DNA from: Cyclospora cayetanensis
Taxonomy: Eukaryota > Apicomplexa > Conoidasida > Eucoccidiorida > Eimeriidae
Direction: 5' to 3'
DNA length: 64,000 nucleotides
Assembly (NCBI RefSeq): GCF_002999335.1
Contig: NW_020312124.1
Location: forward strand, 18,610-82,609
In this document: one piece after another, positions 44,126-57,564 of the stretch
How positions within the stretch are numbered: position 1 is the first letter of the stretch
Layout: every line of letters begins with the position of its first letter
Notes under the pieces: model-generated
Databases searched by the model: none
The model's input: only the letters and a program-made list of their open reading frames with translations
What the model was told of the DNA's origin: nothing
Position numbers and translations under genes: made by a program

Positions 44126-46451
44126 ATGAGCCTCGCGAGAATCGCTGCTCGAGGAGGGTTCAACGTGACGCCTCGCGGAGGCAGCAGCAGCAGGTTACTT
44201 GGCACTTTTTCCGTGACTCCCACAGCCACTCGCCGCACAACCCTTAACAAGGAACGCTTCCCCTTTTCCCCCTCGACTCGCTGTTCCTTCCTTCGACCGC
44301 TAGCGAGGGGCCCCCCCCCCGCCGCTGGGGTGGCTGCTGTCGTCGCCACTGCCGCCCCCCCCTTTCCTGGTGTCTCCCGCTTTTTCTCTGTCAACAGCAG
44401 CACCAGCAACAACTGCGATGCCTCAGAAAGCAGCGGCAGGACGCCTGCCGCAGCGACGGCAGCAGGGGAAGGCGCAGAGGAAGCAAACGACGTCGACGGT
44501 GAAGGCGCATCTCCAAGAAAAAACGATACTACCACTCCCGATGCCCCCCCTCCAGAAGCCCTCGACGCGGAGCAAGTAAGCACATGGACTGTAGCGCATG
44601 CAGACGAAGCGCGCCATGCGTGCGCGCGAACTTTTCTGCCTGCGTGCATCTGGCGAGGGGGGCCTACCCCTGCACCAGGCACACTTTCATCATTCGAAGC
44701 TTTCCAGAAATGCGCCAGACAGAGATCCGGCGAGGCGCCGATCCAAGGGAAGGCCTCTTTTGGAGTCTCTTCCGCCGCCGTTCTCGCTTGCGGGTTGAAA
44801 AAACGCCTTTGGGCCCGAGAGACTTTTGCGTGAATTTGCGCGCAGCTCAGACTGCAGTTAGGAACCTCTCGGGAGGCACTGGCGGCTGCAAATACTAAAA
44901 TTCGGGAGTTGCAAGACAAGTTGCTTCGCTCTCTCGCCGATCAAGAGAACGCGAGAGTGCGACTTTCAAAGGAGGTGGGAGAGCTCAAAAGCCTACGCCT
45001 TGTACACGGCTTCCGTTTGAAGGGGAAGGGGAGTTTTGCTGCGGTGAAAAGGGTTTGAAGGCATGGCCTCTCACACAGAGAAAGAGGAGAAGAAAAGAAC
45101 AGACAGAGAGACATACAGAGAGAGAGAGGCAGAAAGAGAAGGAGAGACAGAAAGAGAAAAAGAGACAGACAGACAGGAACACACAGGCACGCCGTTTGCC
45201 AAATGAAATGAACATTTGTCGAAAGGCTCGACTGTGTTCGCTCTGTGTGGGCAGGTTGCTTCGGCTCGGGATTATGCAATGTCGGCTTTCGCAAAGGCGT
45301 TGCTAGACGTTGGTGACTCCCTCGCGAACGCGAAGGGGCAGTTGCAGCAGCAGTTGCAGAAGCAGCAGCAGCAGTGCCAACCGGAGGACGCAGCGAAGCA
45401 GCTGCAGCAGTTTTTCGATGGGGTGTCGCTGACTGAGAATCTTTTCCATAAAACCCTTGAACGATTCGGAGTCGAACAGTACAACCCCGTGAGCATGCGC
45501 AACCTCCCAGCGTCTAAGCCTTCTGGGCCCTAAGTACTCACACACACACACATGCGTCTGAGCGCAGTAAAATTTGTACTTGAAAAATATGCGCATTTGA
45601 ATGCTTTTTGCAAATGTGTATGTATCTTCGCTTTCAGATGGGGGAGAAATTCGACCCTTCACTGCACGAGGCTCTCTTTGAAATGGACGGCCCTGCTGAT
45701 GTATGCAACTCGTTAAGAACTGCGACCAGACTTTCACCCATAGTTAGACTCTCAATTTCAAATTAGACTCCCTGCGGAGATCTACCGTAGATGCACCCAA
45801 TGATCCGTTTCCTCATCGCGCCAATAAAAGATCCTTCACCTCAAGCTATGCTAACTAGCCACAGTTTCATCCTTGGAGGGACTGTGTGTATATATGTGTA
45901 TGTGTATAGATGTGCATATATGTGTATAGATGTGTATACATGTGTTTGTGCAGGTGTATACATGTGTATACATGTGTGTAGATGTGTATAGATGTGTGTA
46001 TGTGGAGGTGTATAGATGTGTGCATGTGTATGTATATATGTGTATGTGGAGGTGTAGAGATGTGTGTATATGTGTATAGATGTGTGTATATGTGTATAGA
46101 TGTGTATACATGTGTTTGTGGAGGTGTATAGATGTGTATATGTGTATAGATGTGTGTATATGTATGGATGTGTAGGTGTAAATAGATGTGTATATGTGTA
46201 TAAATGTGTGTATGTGGAGGTGTATAGATGTGTAGGTGCACATAGTAAATAGATGCGTATATGTGTATAGATATGTGTGTGTGTAGATGTGTATAGATGT
46301 GTGTAGAAATGTATGTATACATGTGTATGTGCACTTGTATGTGGTTTTGACACAGAAGAAGGGCAGCGTTGCGCAGGTCGTTCAGACGGGATACAAAATC
46401 AAAGACAGAGTTTTAAGGGCTGCAAAAGTGGGCGTCTTTAAAGGCCAGTAA
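44126..46451 (+). CDS. GRPE: Mitochondrial GrpE nucleotide-exchange factor (Mge1)
   Basis: GrpE releases ADP from mitochondrial Hsp70 during protein import and folding. Five exons join in phase to about 319 residues: 44126-44575 (targeting sequence MSLARIAARGGFNV, then a long Ser/Pro/Ala and acidic linker), 44858-44974 (RELQDKLLRSLADQENARVR, the family's long helix), 45255-45488 (ARDYAMSAFAKALLDVGDSL; Gln tract; ENLFHKTLERFGVEQ), 45638-45700 (MGEKFDPSLHEALFEMDGPA) and 46356-46451 (QTGYKIKDRVLRAAKVGVFK, ending GQ). All canonical motifs are present, including FDPxxHEA and GYxxxxRVLRxAxVxV. Oddities are the low-complexity N-terminal extension of about 140 residues and QLQKQQQQ in the dimer region. 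The upstream neighbour is divergent ETF-QO. Confidence 0.95.
45881..46340. repeat. TGTGTATAGA microsatellite in GrpE intron 4
   Basis: About 460 bases of GTGTATAGATGTGTG repeats fill the last GrpE intron (45701-46355). Antisense frames stay open for 130-170 codons because of the repeat and are not genes. Confidence 0.93.
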
Positions 46452-48769
46452 AGGCCTGAGGTTTCCAGAGGCACGTACTGCAAACGCTTCGATATATAGG
46501 CGATTGCAACGGTGTATTGCAGCCATTGGCAGTTGTCAGGAGCGGCAACAGCCGCAGCAGCAGGAGGAGCAGGCAAGACATGAGGGATGCCGCAGCAGCA
46601 GCAGCGGTCATATGCATGGATATCTGCAGGTGGTATCATGCAGCACTTTGTTCTACCCAGCCCCACTCATTTGTTTAGCGTCCTCACTCACGGCTGCAGC
46701 TTCTTCAGCATGCCTGCTTTTTTGCTGGCGACGACGCTTCCAGTTGTGGAAGGCGAACACTAGGGTTGTTTTCTGGAGTCCAGTAACAGAGACGGCGTAT
46801 AGGCAAGGGGGGTTTTCACGCGGGGTAGATGCAAGTGTATAGTATCTTCATGGGGCCTGGTCGCTCTCAAACCTTAAATTGCTGCCCAACACTCAACCGA
46901 TCAGTCTTTGGGAAAACGTTCCGAAACGTTGCAAAAACTCGATTATTCGAATCAGGATAAAACCGCAGTGCGCATTTCGGACGGGCAGAAATAGGCTGCA
47001 TATACTGCAGACACCCTGACGCCGTCGCACAGCTCCTGCGAAACTGCTGAGTTGCTCCCCCTGAACCCGCGCCTATAAGAACCAGAGAGTTCGGAGAGAA
47101 CGGGAAAGTCTTGAACTCACGAGGTCTGTGCATGATCTGTAGAAAGAAATCCCAGAGGAAGGGCAGCCATTGGACTATCAGAGCGATGCATTTCTTATAG
47201 CACACCATGATGACAGCTGGACAGCTTTCTCTCAAGCGTAGACTTTTGCGGGGAACGATTCAACTTGAGACATGACGCAAACTTACAAAAAGCTTCCTTT
47301 TCGCCCTACCCATGAAACTCCGAGCTTCCTATATGACGAGAGAGGGACGGCTTGGATCCGCCTACAGCTACATCCTGTTAACACCCTACGCATTCACAGG
47401 TAGTTCCGCGTAGCCCCTGATGTACATGCATGCTACCTTGCGTCCTTTTGAAGCAGCGAGGTGACGCTGCTCTGCAGTCAGAAGATTTTCGAATAGACAA
47501 ACCAGTTGGTCAATTTCCTTTTTAGTTAATAGCGATGACTTTGAACATCAGGATGTGTTCGAGTTTAGAGTAGGCCGTTACAAGCTACTCCCTGCGGACA
47601 AAGCCAGCTACGCTTTCCCCGCGCACATATCAAACGGGCCTGTGCTCATTTTGTGGGCACCTCCATGCTTCCCTCAACTTGCGCGCTCTGTAGCACGCTA
47701 TGCTACGCTGAAAGACTTGCTGCTGCACTAGCTCTACTTTTGCCAGAATAAGAAGCCTGAACTCATTGGTCCTTGTACATGCATCGACCCTATTCACTGC
47801 AAGTACTCTTAGCTCGCCACGAGAAGTTTCCGTTTTGTGTGCGAGGGTGCGCTCGACGTTACACCCGCCCTCGCTGTCCCTCACCTTTCATGTTTGAAGT
47901 TTTTGGGGGGGGGGTGGCGTGGGTGGGAAAGACAGAGAATTTTTTTAGCACCTGCAAAGTGTTTTGCCCTTATGTTTAATGGTGTCTGAGCGACTGCGTA
48001 TGGAGACCCCAGTTGGAGTGTATCCCACGCGCGAAGATAGCCACTGTCGAGAAGGGGATACGCATTCAGATGTTCGAGGGGGCCTTTCGGCTTCCTTCTA
48101 GTTACCTGCATACCCCAGTGTATTTTTTATCTCGTCTGGGCAGGCAGTTCTCTAGGGATATCCTGTGCAGGGAGCAACTGCTGCCTCGGCCTCTTTCAGG
48201 CTTGCTTGCGCTAGGGGCGATTCGCGTATTACAGCACGTCTAGGGTATAGCGCATTCGGCATTGGCAGTCCCGAAGATGCCTTCGAGCTTTTTCGGTTTG
48301 TTGATTTTTTTCTGCATTGCCGTGTAGACCCCCAGCGGGGGGAACTGCCGTCAGGCCTTAGGGTTCGGACCGACGGCTTCATGAGCAACCCAGGAGGCGG
48401 CTCCACTAGAGAGAAGGATCGTGGCTAAATCAGCATTTAGACCTTTGGAATTAGAATTTCGGTTTCAGGGATTGTGGATTGGGTTTAAGCTCGGTGGATT
48501 ATGCGAAAGCGATAGGGAACGCGAGAGACACATCGCCCCCTTGTCGGTTTGTCTTTCCCCGGGGCTTTGCATGCAGTCCATAAGGTAGCTGGGGGAAGGC
48601 ATTGAAATTTAAGGCTGTTCTGTTTCGTACGTCGGTTCGTATTTGTTGCAACCGAAGTCTGCGGGACGGTGCAGCAGCAACAGTTTGTGCTGCCGCTCGC
48701 AGTTGAAGGTCCCCGCTTGTTCCCGCCTCGCCTCCTTTTCGTCACATTCCTCGTTATCTCCTGACAACT
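46452..48769. other. Gene-poor region downstream of GrpE
   Basis: About 2.3 kb with no supported gene. A 122-codon minus-strand ORF at 46867-47235 (ending RLSVGQQFKV) and an 87-codon plus-strand ORF at 48165-48428 have no recognisable features. The rest is mixed AT-rich DNA. Confidence 0.45.
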
Positions 48770-51700
48770 ATGAATGCCATTAAGAGGTACCTGAAAATCC
48801 CACACAAAGCTGCTGTTGCTGCTGCTGTTGCCGCTGCCCCCGTAGCCTCTGCCCTCGCTGCCGTCGCGAGGTTTCCCTTCCCGCGGCAGCAAGATGCATG
48901 CGTCTTCAAACGCAGTCGTTTAAAGAGATCCCTGTGGCGTATTCCAGCCTCAGCGAGCCCTCCTTTCCCTGCACAGCCTTCTCTGAAGCGGGAGGAGGCC
49001 ATGTAGGGGAGCACTTCCCTCCCTGGAGGCTTGCATGGACCATAAGCGTGGGAACGTGCAATGGGGTGTATATCATCATCGCTCTACCAAGATTCGCTAG
49101 GCTGTGCTTTGCCTTTGCACGCGGAAAGCACAGACTTTGATGCCTGTGAAGGGGCCTGTCGCGAATATTCATTAACCGCCGCGGAGCGCGATGCGTGGGC
49201 GTGAATGTGGTTGCTCGTAGAGCTGCCCGTCCTGTGGCTGTATGTATTCTCAGGTCTTTCGGTGTAGGCGTGTCTGCATGTCGAGAATTTTCGAGCTGGT
49301 CTGGCTTGGGCGCCTTCGTGGAGGGTTCAAGTCAAGGACCTTGGCAGGCACTGCGTCAGAATGAGCAGCGCGTTTCCTCCATCGTGAAGAAAATCGAAGC
49401 AGACTCAAGGAGGGTGCAGCAGATTGACTGGGATAAGTGGGAGCAGCAGATTGCGCATAAAGACATTGTCAAGTGGTCAGTCTGTGTGTCTGTGTATGTG
49501 TGTGTGTTCATGGACGCGGAATTCGGTTTTTTGTCGGGTTGGGGTGTAGAGGGGGAGTAGGGCGAATGTTCAATATGAAAAGGATCAGTGCATTTGTGCG
49601 CGATGTTACATTCGCTTCCATAAAATAATTGAATATATCCATACACACACGGATATCCCTGCATATTCATGTATATATGCATGCATGAGTGAATGTTTAC
49701 GTCTAGATGAGCTCACAGATGCAGACTCCTGCAATGCCCTGCCCGTGTTGTACTACGCCTTAAGACCCTAAGGGAATCGTTCTTGAGGGCATGGCATGCG
49801 AGGATTGTAGCTATTTCGCTGTTTTTCTGCGTTCAGCATGCGCGCGCATTACGAATCCCAGTCATCTCTTTTTTCTGCACTTCTCTCTGGAGGCGCTTCT
49901 TCTTCGCTGACGCGAGTTCACGGCCTGGCTGTTGGATGGGATTCTTTTTCAAAGGCTCTCGAGAGCTGTGAAGCCTCTGTTCGCCAATCGGAGTCGCTCC
50001 TGAATAGTGGAGCAGCAGCTCTTTGGGTGTCTTACCACAACCCACCGGTCTCTAAGCTAGACACAAATGAGGTCCGTCATCAGTCACCGCTCAGTTGTTG
50101 TCTCTATCTATTCATCCGTCTTTCTCTCTCTGTGTGCATGTATATCTTTTCTATGTTTATCTATTCATCTACCTATATTTCTCTCTCTCGCTCTCTCCTT
50201 CTTGGTCTCTGTGGGCATGTCTGTGTATGCATGATGCATGCAAAAAATTCAGGGAACCGATTTCGCGCCGGCGTATGTATTCCGCATCATGGGGACTGAT
50301 CGTGGCCTCGCACGTCGTGTGCGACTTGTTGTGTAGTGCCACCTGAATGCATGCATTTTTAGTTTTTCGCATAGAAAGCTGCACCGTAGGCACATTTCAG
50401 AGAAGAAGAGGAAACGCTGGAGCTCCGCCGCATCCTGGCGGCTGCCTTTTTGTCGCACGGCTGTGTGTGCAAATTAGTTTTCTGCGAAGTTTCCTGTGTT
50501 TGCGGCTACAGTGGTTGGACACGGATTTGTATTGGCAGGCGTTTGTGGAGAAGCACCACTTCTACTCGCCATACCAGCCTCCCTTGGAGGACCCTGAAAG
50601 CCCCGTAAGAAGAAACGCATGCGGTCGTTTTATTCAGGATCTTTGTTGCACGGAAGCCGCTCCAGCTGCGCTTCACCAGGAAGACGTTTGCGCACACCCT
50701 CAGGGGATGCGCAAAAGAGGCTGTGCAGAGTGACTTGCTCGCGAAGTTCTGTCTCATGAGGGCTGGCACGTTGCGAGTCTGATCATTATTGACGAAATGC
50801 AGGCTGAAAAGGAGCGCGTTAAAGCCTCTTGGCATAGCCGGATGGCCAAGTTTAATGATCGATCCGACACGCCGATGCTCTACAACTTCATGGAAACGCT
50901 TCCTTCATGGGAGTACTATGACATTCACAGGTGAGAGCTCTTCGTGTTCTCCTCGTGGGGAGTTGCATCCGGCTCGTCTAGCCGTTCGAAAGAGATGACG
51001 GTATTTTTTGCATGGAATCGTATGGACTGTGAGCGCACGACTACACGCTGTCTGGCTGCAAAAATTCTATTCATGTCGCTGCTGTCTGTTGCCTCTTTCT
51101 TTTGTCAACTGGGGTATATGCTGGCCTCCCGTTTGGCGTTCCCCCCCCCTCGCCCGTTCTTCCCTGTGTCTTGGCTAGATGACTGTCTATCTATCTACAT
51201 GTAAATATATGCGTTGAGCTCTTTTCATGTACCTTGTGTCAGTCGTGCATGTGTCCATGGTGGAGGCCAGTGCTTTGGTGCTCATTTCTTTTCCGAGATT
51301 CAGCAGCATCTTGCGTGCTTTAAAAGACATTCTCACTACGACCTCGCGATTCGGCTTCTTTCTGCTAGAGCCAACCGTTATTGCCGCCTTTAATTCATCC
51401 CTCACCCTTCCCTGCTTCCTACTCCCCTTTCCCCACCGTCCATCTCCCATTATTTAGCGTGCTTTGTACGTCTTCTTGTTGCACAGGCGTGCCTTTCTGG
51501 AGCACATGATCTATTTCCTCGTCAGGCGGGGGGCTGACTACCGCTTTTTCCCGGAGATCACTCCGTGGCAGTGGTTGGGAGACATCGAGGATCAGCGCGC
51601 AAAGTTCTTCTCAGTTGTACGCATGCAGCACAGAGGCCCCTTTTCGATGCGTTTTGCTCTCTTCTCCTTCCTTCTTCCGACCGAGCTTTTATGAGGAAGA

Positions 51701-53760
51701 ATGTCTGCTTTGTGCGGAATCAGCTACTGCGGGTTCTCGTTGTTGCCAATTGAGGCGAAAGACAAAGAGATGCAACGCCTCTACATTCGACTTTTCTTCG
51801 TGCATCTCAGTGCACTACGTGCGATATCTGATCGTCTGTCGAATTAACGTGTACTCCCTGTTCGGTTTGGCCTGTCTCTTATGACCCCGCTCGCGTATTA
51901 CTATTGTCGTATTTCTGTTCGCAGCACAGCAACCGGCTGGCTGCAAGTGCGTGCTGCTGCATCTGCGTGTATCGATTCATGTCCAGTTTGCTTCTACCTG
52001 CCTATGGCAATCCGTGAACCTGCTGCATGCACGTGACGACGGCCTTTCTGTGCTCTCCACACAGGCTCAACGCCGCCGTTCCCACTTCCAGTTGAGCTCT
52101 CTTAGTCGTGAGAAACCTCTGGATCTCCTGCCATTAGACGTAGAGCATGACGGGGCCGTTGCAACTCTCCGTTTCCTGCAAGCCGAGGCTACGGCTGTTT
52201 CTGCAACTGTGGGGAGGCTGATGGCTTCCTTCTCCTTCCTACCAGATCCCTTCATCCCGTGCAGCTCCACGCGGAGTGCCTTGAGGGCTATGGAGGTAGA
52301 TGGGGGGAAGGGGCAATGGTTCGATCTGGGGGAAGACGTCAGCGCACTCTTCTACCTCCCCACGAAGCAGGCGAGGAGGATTCCCCATCCAAGGGAGGCC
52401 TTCTATAAGGTCATGGTAAGCAAAAATAGGAGCCTTCCATTCGAGCAGGCATCACATGCACAAAATATGCACAAAATATGCACAAAATATGCACAAAATA
52501 TGCACATATATATGTATATATATGTATGCTGCAAGAGGCTGGACGCCTCGAGTATGGTTGCAGAGTGCGAGAGATGACCTCTGCACACTAGAAAGCAGAT
52601 CCAGAAAACGAGGCAGATGACGGCCATCTCGCCTCCTCGAGGTTTAGACGCCGTTTTGTTTCTCAAGCGGCTCATTCATGAGCTGCATGTACACCCCGTG
52701 AACGTGTGCTTCCCGCCGGAATTCTCAGGACCACCTCACAATGACTGGAAAACGAATGAATCCAGCATATGCGACGCTCTTCGATTCTTTCACAGACGTC
52801 CTCCAGCAGCGGGGAGACAACTGGTCAGTGCTTCTTTCTCCTGCGTTCTATGCGCAACGGCTTCTTTCTCTTGCGTTCTTTCTTTTTTGACGTTTGTCGT
52901 GTAGTCTTCCCGTCTCGGCTGTGCTGGGCAGCTTCTCTCTGTGCCGGATGTGGTCTGGAGGCGTTCCCCCTCTTGGCCTTTCTCGTGTCATGCCTCCCTG
53001 CTAGTTCCTCTGTGATGCACATAGCCGTGTAGGAGCCATATATGCACTGGTCTGTGTATTTGCTTGTTTGCCTGCGTTCAGGTTCTGCGATGAGGGGGAA
53101 TGTGCATCTCAGGCGTTTCTGCGGCGGCTGCGTTCCGATGATCCTATGAGAGAAGTTTTTTGCGATTATTTCGAGGAGATGTACAGCAGATTTGAAGCTG
53201 CAAAGGAGGTCAAGCCTGCGGAGTTTTTAAAGCTCTTGGCCAAGAAGGAGGCCAGCCATGGGGTCGAATCCGAGGTGTACAGACACTGGGCTCTGTTTGC
53301 ATCTCCAGAGGCTGCAGCAACCGCGAAGGAAGAGTCGGATCACCTGACTTCCTTGTTCAAGAGCAAGCAGCTGCAGCCAGTCTTGGATGCAAATGGAATC
53401 GTTGCGATCGGGCCAGACGGCCAGAAAATCACGGATGCGGGGCAAGTTGTTGCTTCCTTCAACGAGTTCGAGCTCCTCGTGAGTTTGATGCACACACTTC
53501 GCATGCACGCGGGGGCCCCTTTGCCTTGCCTTACGGTGGTTCAGAGAGCGTTATTCGTTGTGCTTTTTGTTTCATGAGTAAGCTTGAGGCTTTTTGCTGC
53601 GCTAGAAGGGGTGCGTGGGGGTTTGCTTGCGTTGAAACGGCTAGATTACCGGCAGTGGGGTGCTCTGATGATGTGCAATATGCTGCAGAAGGAAACGATC
53701 CAGGATAGTATTAAGGCCCTTAAAGTCCCAGGTGGAACTGACGCTCAAAAAACTAACTAA
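48770..53760 (+). CDS. Mitochondrial protein with ATP-synthase-subunit-d-like N-terminal motif, ten exons
   Basis: Ten exons join in phase to about 607 residues: 48770-48870 (MNAIKRYLKIPHKAAV, Ala-rich targeting sequence), 49254-49475 (QQIDWDKWEQQIAHKDIVK), 49837-50071, 50512-50604 (LYWQAFVEKHHFYSPYQPPL), 50803-50930 (LPSWEYYDIH), 51487-51616 (GADYRFFPEITPWQWLGDIE), 52065-52415, 52729-52823, 53082-53478 (DPMREVFCDYFEEMYSRFE) and 53689-53760 (KETIQDSIKALKVP). IDW-x6-V-x3-(L/I)V followed by a helix resembles the conserved C-terminal half of mitochondrial F1Fo subunit d (IDWxxYxxxVxxxxLV). The rest is unfamiliar and much longer than classical subunit d, as expected for lineage-specific apicomplexan ATP-synthase parts. 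Assignment to ATP synthase is inference. The last acceptor is uncertain; 53646 is an alternative with poorer phase. Confidence 0.7.
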
Positions 53761-54883
53761 TGAGCAAACCTTTACACAGCTAGCTAAGGCGAACGGCACA
53801 TATTCCTGCCTCAGTGTCTCTGGCCCTTGCGGGGAGACACATAGGAAGGGTAACACACGTGTGGCGTGTCTGTTCAAAAGAGCACTCTCCCAGTGGGTGT
53901 CAAGAACGCTTCGACGATGTGAACGTTCATGTGCTCCTCCTCGAAAACCTGTATCTACGAAGATTTGCTTCTTCCAGGCGTCTTTCCAGGGGCCGCTAAT
54001 GTGTTCATGGGCGGCCCCCTTTGCAGCCTTTAAGCTACGGTTTATAGCGTTTTCGACAATAGGCGGATCGAAGCAGCAGCACTGCACTTGTGCCACTCCT
54101 AGTTGTACTTTAGGGAAGATGCTCAGGCAGAAACGGCTGCTACTGCACATCTTCCAAGACCAATCAGAGCAAGCACACCGCACTTCAGTGAACTGCAGTG
54201 CAGGCCGCAGCATACATAATATGTATTTATATATACACGGCGTAATTATGTGTATATGCTGCTGAACATGATTCAACTATTTGTGGCTAACTGTTCTGTT
54301 TAGCTGATTACCCGCTTGGCTAACCGGACGGCTGAAACATTTAGCTGATGAGTTGTCTGTTTGTTGGGTAGCTGCGTGTTTTCTACCAGCTACCTCTTGC
54401 GTCTCCCTCTGCATATATAAGCTTGGCGGCGTCGGAAGCGTGTGCAGTGCTCTCAATAGGAAATAGATGAAGACTGGTACAGAGGCCAGCGTTTCTGTGA
54501 ACATTTGCAGTAGGCTGCATTCTTAACTAATGGCGGTAGGTGGACGGGTCGGTAAGTGTGACTTTCTCTCGCCTACTCAGTGCAACTCGCGTTTCGTGCT
54601 GCGCTCATGCGTTTCCTTCTACCCTCGGCAAGCATGCGATAATAAGACCGAATTGATTTAGACACGCTTCAAGGATAGCTGGCAAATGCCACGTCTACTA
54701 CTCCCACGGGCAATTCATGTTATACGTGCTCTCCCGCAGAGCAGGAGCAGTATACCCCGAACGGCGGGCAGCATGCTGCGCTCTGCTCGCTAGAGTAGCT
54801 GGTTGCCACTGGAGCGACATGCAGCGAGCCAGGCTTGCGAGCTCTGCACATCAGTGCTGCCGTTTTGTGGCTAGCTGGTCTAA
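53761..54883. other. Convergent intergenic region, no gene seen
   Basis: About 1.1 kb between two convergent stop codons. AT-rich stretches near 54210-54260 and repeated TAGCTGATTAC/GGCTAACCG-like motifs at 54290-54370 are the only structure. Long plus/minus ORFs at 53641-54276 overlap each other and have no family similarity. Confidence 0.5.
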
Positions 54884-57564
54884 CTAGCTGGTAGCAAAGA
54901 GGTTGCGCATGAGACTCTCCACCACAAGAGGATCGTCTGCTCCGGGGAGTACATCCGCATTGGGAATCCAAGGCTCCGCAGCCTGTTCACACCAATGTGG
55001 AGACAGCAAAGCCGACAATTTAAGTCTTGGAGAGCACAAAACCTCGGCGAAAGACTCGCGGCAAGCGCAAAAAGCGACAAGAGGGAAGACTACAACAGAG
55101 CAAGCAGGCTTCTCCGTGTCTTCACTCACTCACACCTCCGGCGGAGCTCACTAAATACACGCTATATAAACAGACAAGCAGCACAAAACACACCCACATA
55201 CTGCTCCCTATACATACGTACCATGAAGTGCTCGAGCTGCGGAATCGTCTTATAACGAATCTTTCGACCCTTAGATGCACGGCGGTCCACTTCGCGAGCT
55301 GCAAAGACAAACTCAATACTCCCGTGAGGCATACTGCACTGCAACACACTTGGATATTCCTTACTGGCCACAAACGCGTAGTCTCAAAAAGCACGGACCC
55401 TTTTCTCTGCCGCGCTTCTTCAAAAGCTCCTTCTCTTTTGCCAACTCGGTGGCATCCATCCTGCAGCAAAACACACGGTAGAGCCTCCTAACGTCCTCAA
55501 ACGGCGTCCTTAAGGAGCCTGTCTTTCGTGACAAACAACAAAGACACCCCTTCACTGAATTCGAGCAGCTTCGCTGAACATTCGGCTCAGCGCTTCGTCT
55601 TTCTTCGCGCTCACTGAGCAGTGCCCGACGCCACGGAAGATTTCAGCAAATCCACATAAAACTCCTGAAAGACGCAGACAGCATGAAAAAAAATACCAGC
55701 AACACACAATACAAAGAAGTGCTCATAAAATACATACATCAAAGGCCTCAATGCAACACATAGATATATATATATATATATTATCGGAAACGTGGGATAG
55801 AGGTAGCACCTCGCCACGACGAACACTAACGGCCTAAACACCGCCAACGCGAGAAATCCTTTGCAAATCCACACAACTCGGCACAGCCAGCCAAATCTCT
55901 TCTACAGATCACGTGCATGTGTGTATTGCGCCTTGTTTTTTCAGTGCGATACAGCAGGCGCGCCGAACAATGTGCATCCACATAGATGCACGTATTAATC
56001 TAGACACGGAATTCCATGCAGTAGGCATTGCTGCACACGCAGCCATTCCTAGTTCCACTGCACTGTCGCCTGCAAACCCTCCCCTATTCAATCATGACAT
56101 CTCCCCTCCCTCTGTGTGTATTTGTGTGCATTTGTGTCTGTCTGTCTGTGTGTATCCGTGTATCTGCCTGTCTGTCTGTCTGTCTGTCTGTCTGTGTCTG
56201 TGCGCGTCCTTAGAAATCGCTTATAAGGCTGCTCTCGTGAGGAAGCAGAGATCGAAAAGTTGAGCTCACAGTATCCTCATATTGCATGTGAGGCTCTTGA
56301 CTGGCGGTGCATCCCACAACGGCACATGGCTCCCTCTTGCGTAATGTTGCGCTGTGCCTGTCACTGCATGCTGCCTTGCCTCCCGCACGACTGCAAGATC
56401 GCAAGCTGCGACTCAAGAGCTTCGCTTCTTCGGCTTCCATGATATTCCTAAGCTGAGCAGACACTGGCTGGTGGAATACTGCGAATGTCTTGGACCGCTG
56501 CAATAAATCAGACGCAGGCGACAACCAACGCCCTCCTCCCCCTCACATCGCGCACGCGGCCAAATATCGTTTCCGCCAAGCGGGCAAAAAAAGCTCCCAA
56601 AATGCGATAAGCGAGAGCATATGAATAGGCGGGAAGGGCAGGAGAAATACGGGCAGGCACAAGGGGAGGCGGTGTCAATTTAAGGGGTCTGCCTGCGGGA
56701 GAGACACGGAAGTCAACTATGCTGCGTGGTGGAGTAAGATTTCGAGGTTACCTCCGAGGAAGTTTGTGCGTGCCAGGCATCGGCGTTAGAAAGACAGACC
56801 GTGATGAGTCTCTGTGCGAATGCACTATCTCCTAAGAACTTCCACACATCCATTTCTCCCCCTTGAACGCGATCTTGAAGGTTCCCGTCGAAGTAAATCT
56901 CTCGGCGCTTCTGCCAATTGCCTCCTGCTTCCCACGCCGGAGCAGGTGCAGATGCCTCCGCAGTCGCCACTGCAGAAAACGCTGCGGCGAGAGAGGACTG
57001 CTGAAGGAGCAGCTGCTGCAGCTGATGCAGCAACGCGAATGTGCGGGCTGCTTCGCTGCGGACTGCAGCGATTGCTGCCTGCATGCCTTCCCCTTGCTGC
57101 CGCTCGATGTGCTGCTGCACATCGATTGCCGGCATGGCGTTCGCCAGCCGCAGCGCAGAATTCATCGACACTCTCAATCCAATCAACTTGGCGAAGAGCT
57201 GCTGCTGCAGCTGCACCTGTTGGGCTTTGCGCTGCTGCTGCGCCTCCCGTCTACCGGAGTCTCCCCCGACAAGCACCAAGCGATGCTGTTGTTGCTGTTG
57301 TTGCTGCTGCTGCCTCTGTACCTTCCGCACGCGCTTTACAAGACCTTCATCTAACCGAAGGCGCTTGGTCTGAGAGGGGGGAGTGCCACCCTTCAGCCGC
57401 AGGCTCCCCCGCTCCTCCCCCTCGCTGCCGCTGCTAGACTTTATTTCGTCATCGCTACTTTCCTGCCGCTGCCTCCGCCGCTTCACAGCCATTTCTGAGG
57501 GGTTGCTCTTCTCAGAAGACCATCCGAAGGGTGCTGAGAGGCCCCCTTGCCCTTGAGTGGTCAT
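54884..57564 (-). CDS. BFR2: AATF/BFR2 (TRAUB-domain) small-subunit ribosome biogenesis factor
   Basis: AATF/Bfr2 works in nucleolar 18S rRNA processing. Six minus-strand exons join in phase to about 442 residues: 56752-57564 (acidic/basic N-terminus with ESSDDEIKSSS; poly-Gln; QLFAKLIGLRVSMNSALRLA; NWQKRREIYFDG), 56270-56497 (RSKTFAVFHQPVS, ending MQYEDT), 55615-55664 (EFYVDLLKSSVASGTA), 55399-55460 (MDATELAKEKELLKK), 55222-55298 (REVDRRASKGRKIRYKTIPQ) and 54884-54982 (DDPLVVESLMRNLFATS). VDRRASKGRKIRY is nearly invariant in AATF (VDRKASKGRKxRF), and the preceding (D/E)FYxxLL motif and the LFG-like end also match. Poly-Gln in exon 1 is lineage-type. The start at 57564 is the first in-frame ATG; a preceding GTG is ignored. 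Confidence 0.9.
56100..56205. repeat. TCTG/TGTG microsatellite in an AATF intron
   Basis: CTGTCTGTCTG and GTGTGTATCCGTG repeats inside the intron between AATF exons 56270-56497 and 55615-55664. Confidence 0.9.

Noticed and set aside
45841..46353. Minus-strand ORFs of 130-170 codons rich in Tyr/Thr/His
   Set aside because: They are translations of the TGTGTATAGA microsatellite inside the last GrpE intron.
53641..54276. Overlapping 211- and 177-codon ORFs on opposite strands
   Set aside because: They cover the 3' end of the subunit-d-like gene and a non-coding spacer, with no conserved motif and mutually exclusive frames.
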